A stretch of 64,000 nucleotides of DNA from Pseudoalteromonas nigrifaciens (lineage in GTDB: Bacteria > Pseudomonadota > Gammaproteobacteria > Enterobacterales > Alteromonadaceae), in assembly GCF_002221505.1 (NCBI RefSeq), contig NZ_CP011036.1, positions 558,001 to 622,000 of the forward strand, read 5' to 3'. Both the position numbers and the translations under genes were made by a program. Positions 18,534 to 31,227 of this stretch are shown here, piece by piece. The notes below the pieces were generated by a model that saw only the letters and a program-made list of their open reading frames with translations, was not told the DNA's origin and did no database searches. Within the stretch, counting starts at the first letter, position 1; every line of letters begins with the position of its first letter.

Positions 18534-18568
18534 AGACGGCAGACGGCAGACGGCAGACGGCAGACAGC
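18534..18568. repeat. Heptamer tandem repeat AGACGGC x4 plus variant AGACAGC
   Basis: Four exact AGACGGC units and a fifth AGACAGC, starting about 6 bp after the expected P1 transcription start, so they form the very 5' end of P1 transcripts. Confidence 0.9.
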
Positions 18569-18647
18569 AACGCTTAGCGAGGCAAGAGTCAATCAGTGAG
18601 TCGAGTAAAACTTAAATTTAGATTTTTATAAAGTTTACATTTAAGTG

Positions 18648-18675
18648 TTGACAAAAAAATAGGAAAGCGTAATAT
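18648..18675 (+). promoter_or_regulatory. rRNA operon promoter P2
   Basis: Consensus TTGACA (18648-18653), 16-bp spacer with an A run, and TAATAT (18670-18675), followed by a GCGCAGCCC discriminator. It lies about 130 bp downstream of P1. Confidence 0.82.
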
Positions 18676-18717
18676 GCGCAGCCCTAGCGAGATGAAGTTT
18701 TACTTTGTTGTCGCAAC

Positions 18718-18730
18718 GTTCTTTAACAAT
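18718..18730 (+). promoter_or_regulatory. boxA antitermination element of the rRNA leader
   Basis: GTTCTTTAACAAT closely matches the rRNA boxA core (CTCTTTAACAAT). It sits between P2 and the 16S processing stem, where Nus-factor antitermination is loaded. Confidence 0.75.
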
Positions 18731-18737
18731 ATAAAGC

Positions 18738-18755
18738 AATCATCTGTGTGGGCAC
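18738..18755 (+). other. 5' arm of the 16S pre-rRNA processing stem
   Basis: AATCATCTGTGTGGGCAC pairs with GTGTCCACACAGATGATT at 20509-20526 (one G-U pair). The two arms enclose the 16S gene, so this is the expected RNase III stem. Confidence 0.85.
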
Positions 18756-18946
18756 TCGTACAGATTGAGTTCTAACAGCCAAGCTTAGTTCGCTAAGTAA
18801 GGCAAACAAATTAGAGTCTCAATTGAAAACTGAGTGACCAACAGAAGTAACTTATTTATAAGTTGCTTCGGCACAGTCAATTCAATATCGAAAGATATTA
18901 AAATAAATTCAGAATTCATTGAGCTGTCGAAAGACATAAAACTTTT

Positions 18947-20482
<1,536 letters not shown>

Positions 20483-20508
20483 TACGATTTAGAACTTATT
20501 TGTTCGTA

Positions 20509-20526
20509 GTGTCCACACAGATGATT
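20509..20526 (+). other. 3' arm of the 16S pre-rRNA processing stem
   Basis: Inverse complement of 18738-18755, lying 26 bp after the mature 16S end. Confidence 0.85.
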
Positions 20527-20558
20527 GTTAATTGTAAAGAGAACAACACTTATTGTTT

Positions 20559-20635
<77 letters not shown>

Positions 20636-20746
20636 CTTCTTTTTAATACTTCGTTGTAAGCTTCGTTGTTTAGTAAACTAAACGGCCTCAACTTACGCCT
20701 TGTCTTAAAAATAAGTCGGTATACAAACAGTAAGACCAGCATATGT

Positions 20747-20822
20747 GGGGCTATAGCTCAGCTGGGAGAGCGCCTGCCTTGCACGCAGGAGGTCAGCAGT
20801 TCGATCCTGCTTAGCTCCACCA
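20747..20822 (+). tRNA. tRNA-Ala(TGC)
   Basis: 76 nt with encoded CCA. Acceptor GGGGCTA pairs with TAGCTCC (one G-U pair); anticodon loop TTGCACG gives TGC. Second tRNA of the 16S-23S spacer. Confidence 0.98.
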
Positions 20823-21126
20823 CTTTACTTCTTAAAAATAAATATTCTTTATCGGGTCATAAACGACCTGAGAATGAAGTGTGTTTAATTCTTTGGGATA
20901 ACTAATTAATATGCTCTTTAAAAATTTGGAAAAGCTGATAATAAAATTCTGATAGATACATTGTATTTATCAAGAGTTTTCAAAAGTAAAAAAAGAATGG
21001 TAGCAGTACCATTCAGTGCCATTTAGTTAACTCTTTGAGTTGATTGATTGGTATCTACTTTAGTATTCAATATTGACTTCTGGCGAAGTTAAACTGTCAC
21101 ACAACAAAGACCCGTTTGGGTTGTAT

Positions 21127-24017
<2,891 letters not shown>

Positions 24018-24219
24018 ACAACGCCAAACGCGTTTTATGTGACAGTTCAAGCAAGAAGTTAATATGACTAAAGTAGATATTTACGCAAAGACTTAAAAAA
24101 TATTATCAGATATTTTCCAAATTCAGTGGTGCTCTTAGCGCGCAGCGTTAAAGTTGAGGCACCTTGCGCAAAGAAAATGGTAGCACTATGTGCTTGTCAT
24201 TCATTCTTTGCACCATATT

Positions 24220-24336
24220 TGCTTGGTAACAATAGCGTTTTGGACCCACCTGACCCCATGCCGAACTCAGTAGTGAAACGAAACAGCGCCGATGATAGTG
24301 TAGCATTTGCTATGTGAAAGTAGGACATTGCCAGGC
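24220..24336 (+). rRNA. 5S ribosomal RNA
   Basis: About 117 nt from TGCTTGG to GCCAGGC, pairing at the ends, with the conserved CCCATGCCGAACTCAG and CGCCGATGATAGTGT blocks. Last gene of the rRNA operon. Confidence 0.96.
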
Positions 24337-24348
24337 TCCAAATTGTAG

Positions 24349-24378
24349 AAAGCCCGACTAGAAATAGTCGGGCTTTTT
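24349..24378 (+). terminator. Terminator of the rRNA operon
   Basis: AAAGCCCGACTA-GAAA-TAGTCGGGCTTT followed by T run: a perfect 12-bp stem with a GNRA loop, 12 bp after 5S. Confidence 0.95.
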
Positions 24379-24648
24379 TACGTCTGCAGGAAAGTGAAAT
24401 GTGGGTGGCTGAACTTTGAACGCTGACGTTTTCAATATAAATGGTATCTATATTTTTTGCTTATTCTGATATAATAATGTTTGAATTTAGCGCAGATACG
24501 CCTGATTTTATATTCTAAAACACCCCTTTTGATTGTTCCCTACGGTGTAGTTATTTATTAATAATAGATCTAAATGTGTGTAAATAAGCAAAAAAGAGAT
24601 ATTTAAATTGAACGAAATGTACTTAAACTTATATAGCACGGTGTACCA

Positions 24649-25617
24649 ATGAAACCACTCGATAGACGCTTTTCTGTAGCACCCATGTTGGATTGGACTG
24701 ATCGCCATTGTCGTACTTTTCATCGTAAAATGACTAAGCATACAGTGTTGTACACGGAAATGATCACCACGGGTGCTATTTTGTTTGGCCGAGGCGACTA
24801 CCTACACTTTAATCAACACGAAGGGCCCGTTGCATTGCAGCTGGGTGGCTCTGATCCACAGGCTCTTGCACAATGTGCAAAGCTTGCGGGTGAGCGTGGT
24901 TATGACGAAATTAACTTAAACGTAGGTTGCCCGTCAGATCGCGTGCAGAATGGTCGTTTCGGTGCTTGTTTAATGGGTGAGCCGCAATTAGTTGCTGACT
25001 GTGTGGCGGCAATGAAAGCAGAAGTAAATATACCTGTTACGGTTAAAACGCGCATTGGTATTGATGAGCAAGACTCGTATGAGTTTTTGTGTGCACTTAT
25101 AGAAGCGTCGCATAATGTTGGTTGTGATGATTTTATTATTCATGCTCGTAAAGCTTGGTTAAAGGGGTTAAGCCCTAAAGAAAACCGTGAGGTACCGCCG
25201 CTTGATTATCCACGTGTTTATAAGTTGAAAAAAGATTATCCACAACTCGATTTAAGTCTTAATGGTGGCGTTAAAACAATTGAACAAAGTTTAGAGCATT
25301 TACAGCATATTGATGGTGTGATGATTGGTAGAGAAGCGTATAGCAACCCATTTATACTCAATGAAGTGGACGAAAAGATTTATGGTGATATCGCTAACAC
25401 GCAATCTCGTCATGAAGTCGTGCGCTCTATGTATAGTTATATTGAAGACGAAATGCGCTTAGGAGCTAACTTTTGGCATGTTGCTCGTCATATGCTGGGG
25501 ATTTTTCAGGGGCAGCCTGGTGCCCGTGGATTTAGGCGTCATCTGTCTGAAAATGGCCATGGAAAACAAGCCGACTTATCGGTAATGGATAAAGCTTTGA
25601 GTTTTGTACCTAAATAA
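24649..25617 (+). CDS. dusA: tRNA-dihydrouridine(20/20a) synthase DusA
   Basis: FMN enzyme that reduces U20 and U20a in the D loop of tRNAs. The 322 residues carry [15 protein letters not shown] at the N terminus, the catalytic-cysteine block [20 protein letters not shown], and [17 protein letters not shown], all diagnostic of DusA rather than DusB or DusC. No clear ribosome binding site precedes the ATG. The 270 bp upstream, after the rRNA terminator, hold no other gene. Confidence 0.96.
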   Translation: MKPLDRRFSVAPMLDWTDRHCRTFHRKMTKHTVLYTEMITTGAILFGRGDYLHFNQHEGPVALQLGGSDPQALAQCAKLAGERGYDEINLNVGCPSDRVQNGRFGACLMGEPQLVADCVAAMKAEVNIPVTVKTRIGIDEQDSYEFLCALIEASHNVGCDDFIIHARKAWLKGLSPKENREVPPLDYPRVYKLKKDYPQLDLSLNGGVKTIEQSLEHLQHIDGVMIGREAYSNPFILNEVDEKIYGDIANTQSRHEVVRSMYSYIEDEMRLGANFWHVARHMLGIFQGQPGARGFRRHLSENGHGKQADLSVMDKALSFVPK

Positions 25618-25653
25618 TCAGCTAAGTGAATAATTTAATAAATGAATAAATAC

Positions 25654-25676
25654 AGCCATCTTCGGATGGCTTTTTT
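25654..25676 (+). terminator. Terminator of dusA
   Basis: AGCCATC-TTCG-GATGGCT followed by T run; a UUCG tetraloop closes a perfect 7-bp stem. Confidence 0.88.
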
Positions 25677-25810
25677 GATCCTAAAAAATAGTCAAAAGTT
25701 TAGTTTATTGGCTAATTACACTTAATCATATTCAGTTAAAAGTAACTTTAATTTATAAATTATAAGTTTAAGTTGCTGAATTTAATGTGTTTTACTGTTT
25801 ATATTATTAC

Positions 25811-25828
25811 TTGGCATAACTCTTGGAA
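25811..25828 (+). promoter_or_regulatory. Sigma-54-like promoter of the psp operon
   Basis: TTGGCATAACTCTTGGAA resembles the -24/-12 element: GG (25813-25814), 10 bp, then GG (25825-25826) where GC is the consensus. The predicted start is about 33 bp before the pspA ATG. psp operons are classically sigma-54 and PspF dependent, which supports the reading. Confidence 0.6.
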
Positions 25829-25870
25829 TCTAATTTGTGTAATCACTTAAAAAGTTAACAGGAGAATCTC

Positions 25871-26551
25871 ATGGGAATATTTAATCGCGTAACCGATATT
25901 GTTCAAGCAAATATCGTGTCGATATTAGACAAGGCAGAAGATCCAGAAAAATTACTTAATTTAATGATCAGCGAGATGCAAGATGCACTTACTGAGTGTC
26001 GCATTACGACAGCGGCTTTGTTGTGCGAAGAAAAAACACTTAAACGTCAAATTGAAAATAAAAATAACAATTTAGTATATTGGCAGGATAAAGCTGAACT
26101 AGCAATAGAGAGAGGTCGAGATGATTTAGCAAAATCAGCTTTACTTGAAAAACAAGCCATTAGTAACACAGTTGTAGCAAAGCAGCTGCAACTAGAAACG
26201 CTGCAGCAATCAATAACTAAAATGACAGCGGATTGTCAGCGTTTGCAACAAAAAATAGCCGAGGCTAAAGCCAAGCAAACACAGTTAGTACAGCGGCACA
26301 ATATAGTGGCTGCAAGGGGGCAAATAAATAGCCAATTACAAAGTGAAAAAGTTGCACATGCACTCTCTCGATTTGAGAAAGTAGAGCAGCGCGTAGAAGG
26401 TATTGAAGCACAGGTAGAAGCGTACGAGCTTACTGATTCAGAAAATACTATAGCTGCACAAATAGACGCTTTGGCGAAAAACGAACAAGTAGATGCAGAA
26501 TTAGCTCGCTTAAAAGCTGATTTAAAAACTAACTTAAAACAGAGTGCTTAA
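25871..26551 (+). CDS. pspA: Phage shock protein A (PspA/Vipp1/IM30 family)
   Basis: Peripheral inner-membrane protein that oligomerises to stabilise damaged membranes and holds PspF inactive. The 226 residues are almost entirely coiled coil after the N-terminal amphipathic helix MGIFNRVTDIVQANIVSIL and the DPEKLLNLMISEMQD segment typical of PspA. The ribosome binding site AGGAG precedes the ATG. It is the first gene of a short operon with a PspC-domain gene; pspF and pspB are not adjacent. Confidence 0.95.
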   Translation: MGIFNRVTDIVQANIVSILDKAEDPEKLLNLMISEMQDALTECRITTAALLCEEKTLKRQIENKNNNLVYWQDKAELAIERGRDDLAKSALLEKQAISNTVVAKQLQLETLQQSITKMTADCQRLQQKIAEAKAKQTQLVQRHNIVAARGQINSQLQSEKVAHALSRFEKVEQRVEGIEAQVEAYELTDSENTIAAQIDALAKNEQVDAELARLKADLKTNLKQSA

Positions 26552-26561
26552 GGAGATAATT

Positions 26562-26768
26562 ATGAATAGTTTTAACAGCAAACGTGGTTGGTACAAAGAT
26601 CCACTTGATAAAAAAATATCTGGTGTGTGCAGTGGTTTAGCGCAGCGATTAGATTTACCTGTGTGGTCAACACGACTTGTCACTATTTTATTATTTTTGA
26701 GTTTTCCGTTTGCAATTGCACTAGGTTATTTTATTGCGCATTGCTGCCTAGAAGAAAAAGCAATTTAA
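26562..26768 (+). CDS. pspC: PspC domain protein
   Basis: Small inner-membrane protein of 68 residues with one PspC domain: KDPLDKKISGVCSGLAQRLD followed by a hydrophobic helix (LVTILLFLSFPFAIALGYF). PspC proteins receive stress signals and recruit PspA to the membrane. The upstream in-frame start at 26544 overlaps pspA; the ATG at 26562 sits right after AAGGAG and is preferred. It lacks the long C-terminal periplasmic part of E. coli PspC, so it is a minimal form. Confidence 0.88.
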   Translation: MNSFNSKRGWYKDPLDKKISGVCSGLAQRLDLPVWSTRLVTILLFLSFPFAIALGYFIAHCCLEEKAI

Positions 26769-26804
26769 GCTAATTTACATTTAGATTGAATTAAGGAGAG
26801 CTAA

Positions 26805-27129
26805 ATGAAAGCGTTAGCCGTATGTATAATTGTTTATTTACTATTTTTTACTGATGTTGTCTCTGCGATGCACTTGATACTTGGCAATTACCGCTTTGGA
26901 TTGCAGATACAAGTTGGATTGGGCTTGAGCTAATAGGAGCTTTAGCGGCTATTATTATTTTTGTAGCTGTTGCATACTAATAACGATAGGATTAGTTGGC
27001 GCAGCAGCAGTTGCATTAGTCGGAACTGTATTGGCATTTTTATTTGGATCGCTGATGATTGCTTGGCCGTTACTATTTATTGCGGTACTTTGCTGGTTAG
27101 TAGCTGATAACAAAAAAGTAGCATCTTAA
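26805..27129 (+). pseudogene. Frame-broken small membrane protein gene behind pspC
   Basis: An AAGGAG site and ATG at 26805 begin a signal-peptide-like segment (MKALAVCIIVYLLFFTDVVSA) that soon reaches a stop at 26931. The coding character moves to a second frame (open from 26855: DALDTWQLPLWIADTSWIG and a hydrophobic helix, stop at 26978) and then to a third (from about 26962: TIGLVGAAAVALVGTVLAFL, ending WLVADNKKVAS, stop at 27127). Joined, they give one plausible protein of about 107 residues with a cleavable signal and two or three membrane helices. Each junction needs a one-base loss or two-base gain. This is either a real pseudogene or two sequence errors. Confidence 0.65.
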
Positions 27130-27204
27130 CTCCAAATTAACTGACTATTGCAACTGAACTATGTTAAATTTGATACTTAGCATTATGTTTTAACAAGGAT
27201 TAGA

Positions 27205-27717
27205 GTGGTGATTAAACAGTGTATTTCAATTGTTTTGGTGTCGGTTTTAAGTCTTTTTTCATCATCATCGATGGCACATTCAGGGCATGATCACGATGCG
27301 GATGTTGCTATTATTAAGGTTAGTAATGCACAAGTAAGGGAGTTTTTACCTGCCACAACTTCAAGTGTAGGTTATTTAAGTATTATAAATCATAGTGATA
27401 CTGTGGCTACGTTGACTAAAGCAACTATTGATGGCTTAGGTCGCGTTGAAATTCATGAGCACTCGCACGTAGATGGCATGATGAAAATGCAAAAAGTTGA
27501 ATCGTTAACAATTAACGCCCATCAACAAATCGATTTTAAGCCTGGTGGCTATCATTTAATGATTTTTGAACCACAAGAACCGTTAAAAGTAGGCCAACAA
27601 CGCAAACTCACACTATATTTTAGTGATGGCAACCGTGTATTTACCAATGCTCAGGTGGTATCGCTTGCATCACAAGCAGAACAATCACAAGCATCAAAAC
27701 AACATACTCATCATTAG
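27205..27717 (+). CDS. Periplasmic copper chaperone PCu(A)C family
   Basis: Exported 170-residue copper(I) chaperone, used to deliver copper to cytochrome c oxidase. The signal peptide runs to SSSMA; a short His/Asp-rich stretch (HSGHDHDAD) follows. The domain carries the copper ligands in EIHEHSHVDGMMKMQKV and GGYHLMIFEP, the spaced His and Met pattern of this family, and the tail ends in HTHH. The start is GTG, with a second in-frame GTG next to it. It lies 8 bp before the DUF2333 gene and is likely co-transcribed with it. Confidence 0.9.
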   Translation: MVIKQCISIVLVSVLSLFSSSSMAHSGHDHDADVAIIKVSNAQVREFLPATTSSVGYLSIINHSDTVATLTKATIDGLGRVEIHEHSHVDGMMKMQKVESLTINAHQQIDFKPGGYHLMIFEPQEPLKVGQQRKLTLYFSDGNRVFTNAQVVSLASQAEQSQASKQHTHH

Positions 27718-27725
27718 GAGGATCA

Positions 27726-28712
27726 ATGTCACAACATAAAGGGAAAATAGTTGCTGCATTAGCTATATTACTAATTATTTTTTACGCAATAGCTGTTTAT
27801 TGGAATACGGAGCCTGCTCGTTTTAATGTGGTAGAAAAAGCAAAGCAGCAAGCGCAGCAACGTAATGAGCAATTTGTTATTGGTTATACAACAACATCAA
27901 CATTAATAACGGTAGCAAGTACGTTACTCGAAAAGCCAGGCGGTTATTTATCAAATGATGTTTTGCCGCCAAGTATAATAATGGACGATATGCCTGCGTG
28001 GGAATATGGCGCACTCGAAATGGTGCGTGATTTAGCCCTTTCTATGCGTAAAGATTTTAGCCGTTCGCAATCGCAATCAACTGAACACGAAGCTCTAAAA
28101 AAAGCACAGCCGCAGTTTAATATTAGCTCTGAAGCGTGGGCGTGGCCAAGCGCTGAAGGTGAGTACCAAAAAGGCATTGATTACTTATTGGTATATCGTA
28201 CTCAAATAGCGAATGACCATGAGCGTGACAGTCAATTCTATGCTCGCGCCGATAACTTGCGCAGTTGGCTAAAAGAAGCTGAAAAGCGTTTAGGTAGCTT
28301 GAGTCAGCGTTTAAGCGCTAGTGTAGGCCAAGATAAAGTAAACACTGATTTAGCGGGTAATACATCAAATACACAAGCCACTTTTTCTCCATTACAACAG
28401 CAAGCTAAAACGCCATGGTTAGACATTGATGATGTATTTTATGAATCGCGCGGTGCTACTTGGGCTTTATTGCATTTCTTACAAGCGGTAGAATATGACT
28501 TTGCCGATGTGCTTGAGAAAAAGAATGCACGCGTAAGTGTGCAGCAAATTATACGAGAGCTTGAGGCAACTCAAGAAACAGTATGGAGCCCAATGATATT
28601 AAATGGGAATGGTTTTGGTTATGTAGCAAATCATTCACTGGTTATGGCAAATTATATATCTAGAGCCAACGCGGCTCTTATTGAACTTAGCGAATTATTG
28701 ACCCAAGGATAG
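27726..28712 (+). CDS. DUF2333 family membrane-anchored protein
   Basis: 328 residues with one N-terminal membrane helix (IVAALAILLIIFYAIAVYW) and a large, mainly helical periplasmic part. The start of the soluble part (NTEPARF...TTSTLITVASTLLEKPGGYLSNDVLPPS) and the end (WSPMILNGNGFGYVANHSLVMANYISRANAALIEL) match what I know of DUF2333. The function is unknown. It sits 8 bp after the copper chaperone gene and 3 bp before a barrel protein gene, so the three appear to be one transcript. Confidence 0.8.
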   Translation: MSQHKGKIVAALAILLIIFYAIAVYWNTEPARFNVVEKAKQQAQQRNEQFVIGYTTTSTLITVASTLLEKPGGYLSNDVLPPSIIMDDMPAWEYGALEMVRDLALSMRKDFSRSQSQSTEHEALKKAQPQFNISSEAWAWPSAEGEYQKGIDYLLVYRTQIANDHERDSQFYARADNLRSWLKEAEKRLGSLSQRLSASVGQDKVNTDLAGNTSNTQATFSPLQQQAKTPWLDIDDVFYESRGATWALLHFLQAVEYDFADVLEKKNARVSVQQIIRELEATQETVWSPMILNGNGFGYVANHSLVMANYISRANAALIELSELLTQG

Positions 28713-28715
28713 AAA

Positions 28716-29492
28716 ATGAAAAAGTATTGTTTAGCAGCAGCCCTTTCAATGGCATGTTTAGCACCTGCAGCGCAAGCTGATACCTTACTAGGCTTGTATG
28801 TAGGTGTTGATGGTTGGAAAGCGGATAACGAAGGAAGCTTTTCTTATAAAGGAAATGCACTACAAGATTTTAATTTTGACGATGAAACCTTCGTAAGCTA
28901 CTACGCTGCACTTGAGCATCCAGTGCCATTAGTACCTAATATTAAATTAAGATACACAGAGCTTGAGCTGGCCGGTGCTACAGAGCTTAATAGTCAGTTT
29001 ATCTTTGGTGATCAGAGTTTTGAAAAGGGTCGGAATATTAATACAGTGAGTGATTTAACTCACATAGATTACACTTTTTATTACGAAATCTTTGATAACG
29101 ACTTAATCTCTATCGATTTAGGTATAAATGCTAAACAGTTTGATGGCGAAATAAGTGTAGAATATATCCCTCAAAATAATGCAAGTGATAGTAAGCAATC
29201 TGAAACTGTCGAATTTTCAGGCTTTGTACCATTAGTTTACGGCCGTGCTGAAGCAGGTTTACCTTTTACCGGGTTAAGCGTGTTTTTTGAAGGCAGCTTT
29301 TTAGCAATAGACGATAGCAAAGTTCAAGATTACCAAATGGGTATTGCATGGGAATTTATTGATAACCTAGCAATAGATGTTGCTGTTAAAGCAGGTTACC
29401 GCTCAATGACATTAGAGCTAGACGATGTTGATGATATTAACACTAATATTGATGCATCGGGTCCATTTGCGGGCATTCAAGTACACTTTTAA
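28716..29492 (+). CDS. Outer membrane beta-barrel protein (TIGR04219-like)
   Basis: 258-residue exported protein with a signal peptide ending AAQADT. After it come alternating amphipathic strands (LLGLYVGVDGWKADNEGSF, VKLRYTELELAG-like) and a C-terminal strand finishing in FAGIQVHF, a good outer-membrane insertion signal with terminal phenylalanine. This matches the TIGR04219 family. The function is unknown. It is the last gene of the apparent PCu(A)C-DUF2333 operon. Confidence 0.8.
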   Translation: MKKYCLAAALSMACLAPAAQADTLLGLYVGVDGWKADNEGSFSYKGNALQDFNFDDETFVSYYAALEHPVPLVPNIKLRYTELELAGATELNSQFIFGDQSFEKGRNINTVSDLTHIDYTFYYEIFDNDLISIDLGINAKQFDGEISVEYIPQNNASDSKQSETVEFSGFVPLVYGRAEAGLPFTGLSVFFEGSFLAIDDSKVQDYQMGIAWEFIDNLAIDVAVKAGYRSMTLELDDVDDINTNIDASGPFAGIQVHF

Positions 29493-29528
29493 TTACACTG
29501 CTAATTAATAGTATATAGCGTGGTTTTG

Positions 29529-30398
29529 CTACTTAGTAGTATGCCACGCTAGTTCAAATTCACTCTCAAGTGCACTATTAAGTAACTGCTTATACACTTT
29601 ATTTACCGGGTAGTTAATGAGTTTAGATAGCTCATCACCTGTTTGCGTAAACTTATAATAACTCAATACTAAATCGCTATTTTTTGCTTTTAACGTTACT
29701 TTTTGTGATAAAAACGATAACGTAAGTTCTTGCCCAGTTTTTAGTACCGCAGATTCAATCTCTTTTCGATATAGTAAATTTAAATCCATTAAAGTTAATA
29801 TATCAGGAAAGCTAATCCCTGTTTTTCCTAGATTTAAAGATACTTTATTGCCCTTACGTAACAAATCAAATAGTGATGGTTTTTTATAAAACCCTAGTAA
29901 AATAAAGTGGCTATCGTCTTTTTCATTATAACCAGAGAGGGGTACACACTTTTGTAGAGAGTCAGCTTCGCGCTGGGTCATATGCTTAAGTGTTTGCAAA
30001 CTTTTTATTGAGAAAGTCCCCGGGTTAAGCGTTTCACCGGTGAGTATTTTTGCCCAAAGTGACTGCATAGATTGATTTGAGGTATCACCACATAGTGCTA
30101 CAAAGTGTTCTACCCAATCGGCATCGGGTTGTTTACTACTGGCTACGTCAGGACAAAAATCCATTGCCATAGCTAAAATTGTTTCTATATTTTGCTGTTG
30201 TTTAATGAGCAGTAAGTCTTGTCTTTTTTGTGCTCTAGCTAAAACTGTATTGTCGCTATTAATGCGATATAGCGGTTTAACCTTGCCTTGGGGGCCATAA
30301 CTTTGCTCATTATTGCCTACTTTAATAATAGGATAGCCCAGTAACGACTCTATGGTATTAGCGAGATTAATTCTTGCTTGTGCGGTTTTGACTGCCAT
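29529..30398 (-). CDS. Conserved hypothetical protein (TIGR03899/DUF2806-like)
   Basis: 289-residue soluble protein, probably of the TIGR03899 group known from Vibrio and Shewanella. The recognisable block is a helical SLWAKILTGE...GTFSIKSLQTLKHMTQREA segment (about residues 123-151), also seen in DUF2806 proteins. The C-terminal part is mixed alpha/beta. No catalytic motif is visible. Its start lies inside the end of the upstream SRPBCC gene (32-bp overlap in a different frame), with GGA 7 bp before the ATG, so the two are probably co-translated. Confidence 0.7.
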   Translation of the reverse strand: MAVKTAQARINLANTIESLLGYPIIKVGNNEQSYGPQGKVKPLYRINSDNTVLARAQKRQDLLLIKQQQNIETILAMAMDFCPDVASSKQPDADWVEHFVALCGDTSNQSMQSLWAKILTGETLNPGTFSIKSLQTLKHMTQREADSLQKCVPLSGYNEKDDSHFILLGFYKKPSLFDLLRKGNKVSLNLGKTGISFPDILTLMDLNLLYRKEIESAVLKTGQELTLSFLSQKVTLKAKNSDLVLSYYKFTQTGDELSKLINYPVNKVYKQLLNSALESEFELAWHTTK

Positions 30399-30921
30399 GA
30401 TTTTCCATTATTGTTTGTGCATCACTTAGCTGCGCTACTGTTTTTAAATTATTGAGCCCCAGTGATACTGCGTTACTTAAAATGTGCTCACTAAGCACAG
30501 CCACATACCCAGAAACTAAAGGCAGCGTGGCTTGCCCCGTAATTTGAAAAGTAACCGTGACCGTTTTTGCATTTTGCGTAAATATTACTTTAGCGGCAAT
30601 AATGTGTTCTTGAGCAAATAAAATATTCAACACCATTTTGTTTGCACTTAACGCTGTGGTGGTCATTTCACCTGCGCCCCATTTACTTTGCCATGATTGA
30701 TGAGCACCAACCCCTGTGCTTGGCTCACCTAAGGAAAGTTCCACTGAGGGATCTAGCTTCTTCCAAGGCGACCATTTATGCCACTGCGAAAAATCAGTGA
30801 TTAAGGGTTTTACTATGTGCGTATTAGCATTAATGTTAATACTCTTTGTTACGTTATAGCTCTGTGGTAGTAATAGGCCAATAACGATAAAAAGTAAGAG
30901 TAAAATTAATAAAAATTGCAC
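30367..30921 (-). CDS. SRPBCC/polyketide-cyclase-like protein with N-terminal membrane helix
   Basis: 184 residues. The first 20 form a hydrophobic helix (QFLLILLLLFIVIGLLLP) that anchors the protein; then comes a START-like SRPBCC domain with the usual entry VTKSININANTHIV...FSQWHKWSPWKKLDP and GVGAHQSWQSKWGAGEM. Members bind hydrophobic ligands; the ligand is unknown. Its 3' end overlaps the next gene by 32 bp. Confidence 0.8.
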   Translation of the reverse strand: MQFLLILLLLFIVIGLLLPQSYNVTKSININANTHIVKPLITDFSQWHKWSPWKKLDPSVELSLGEPSTGVGAHQSWQSKWGAGEMTTTALSANKMVLNILFAQEHIIAAKVIFTQNAKTVTVTFQITGQATLPLVSGYVAVLSEHILSNAVSLGLNNLKTVAQLSDAQTIMENHGSQNRTSKN

Positions 30922-31227
30922 TAACGTTTTTAATATTTTAATAAAAAACCTCAGATAAATTAGGTTACAAACTCGTAACTTATTATTAATCTAGCATATT
31001 AACTCGGGTGTGCTTAACTTTCGAGGTTAATTTTATAGCAGCTATTTTTTAATTGAACTAGATACTTAGCCACAACCTATGAAAAGTAATAGTTAATAGA
31101 GGTGTATGAGTGCTAAAAAATAACGAAACTTCAATTTAAAACCACGCGGCACAGCAAAGTAGTGCTCTATCAAGGTAGGTTGGTATAGGGTATAATTTGC
31201 GCCTTTTGTTATTAAACGGTCAACTTT
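30922..31227. other. Intergenic region with a probable ygiQ promoter
   Basis: 306 bp between divergent genes. A TATAAT at 31191-31196 preceded by TTGGTATAGGG could be an extended -10 element for ygiQ, 31 bp before its ATG; no good -35 is visible. Nothing else was recognised. Confidence 0.4.
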
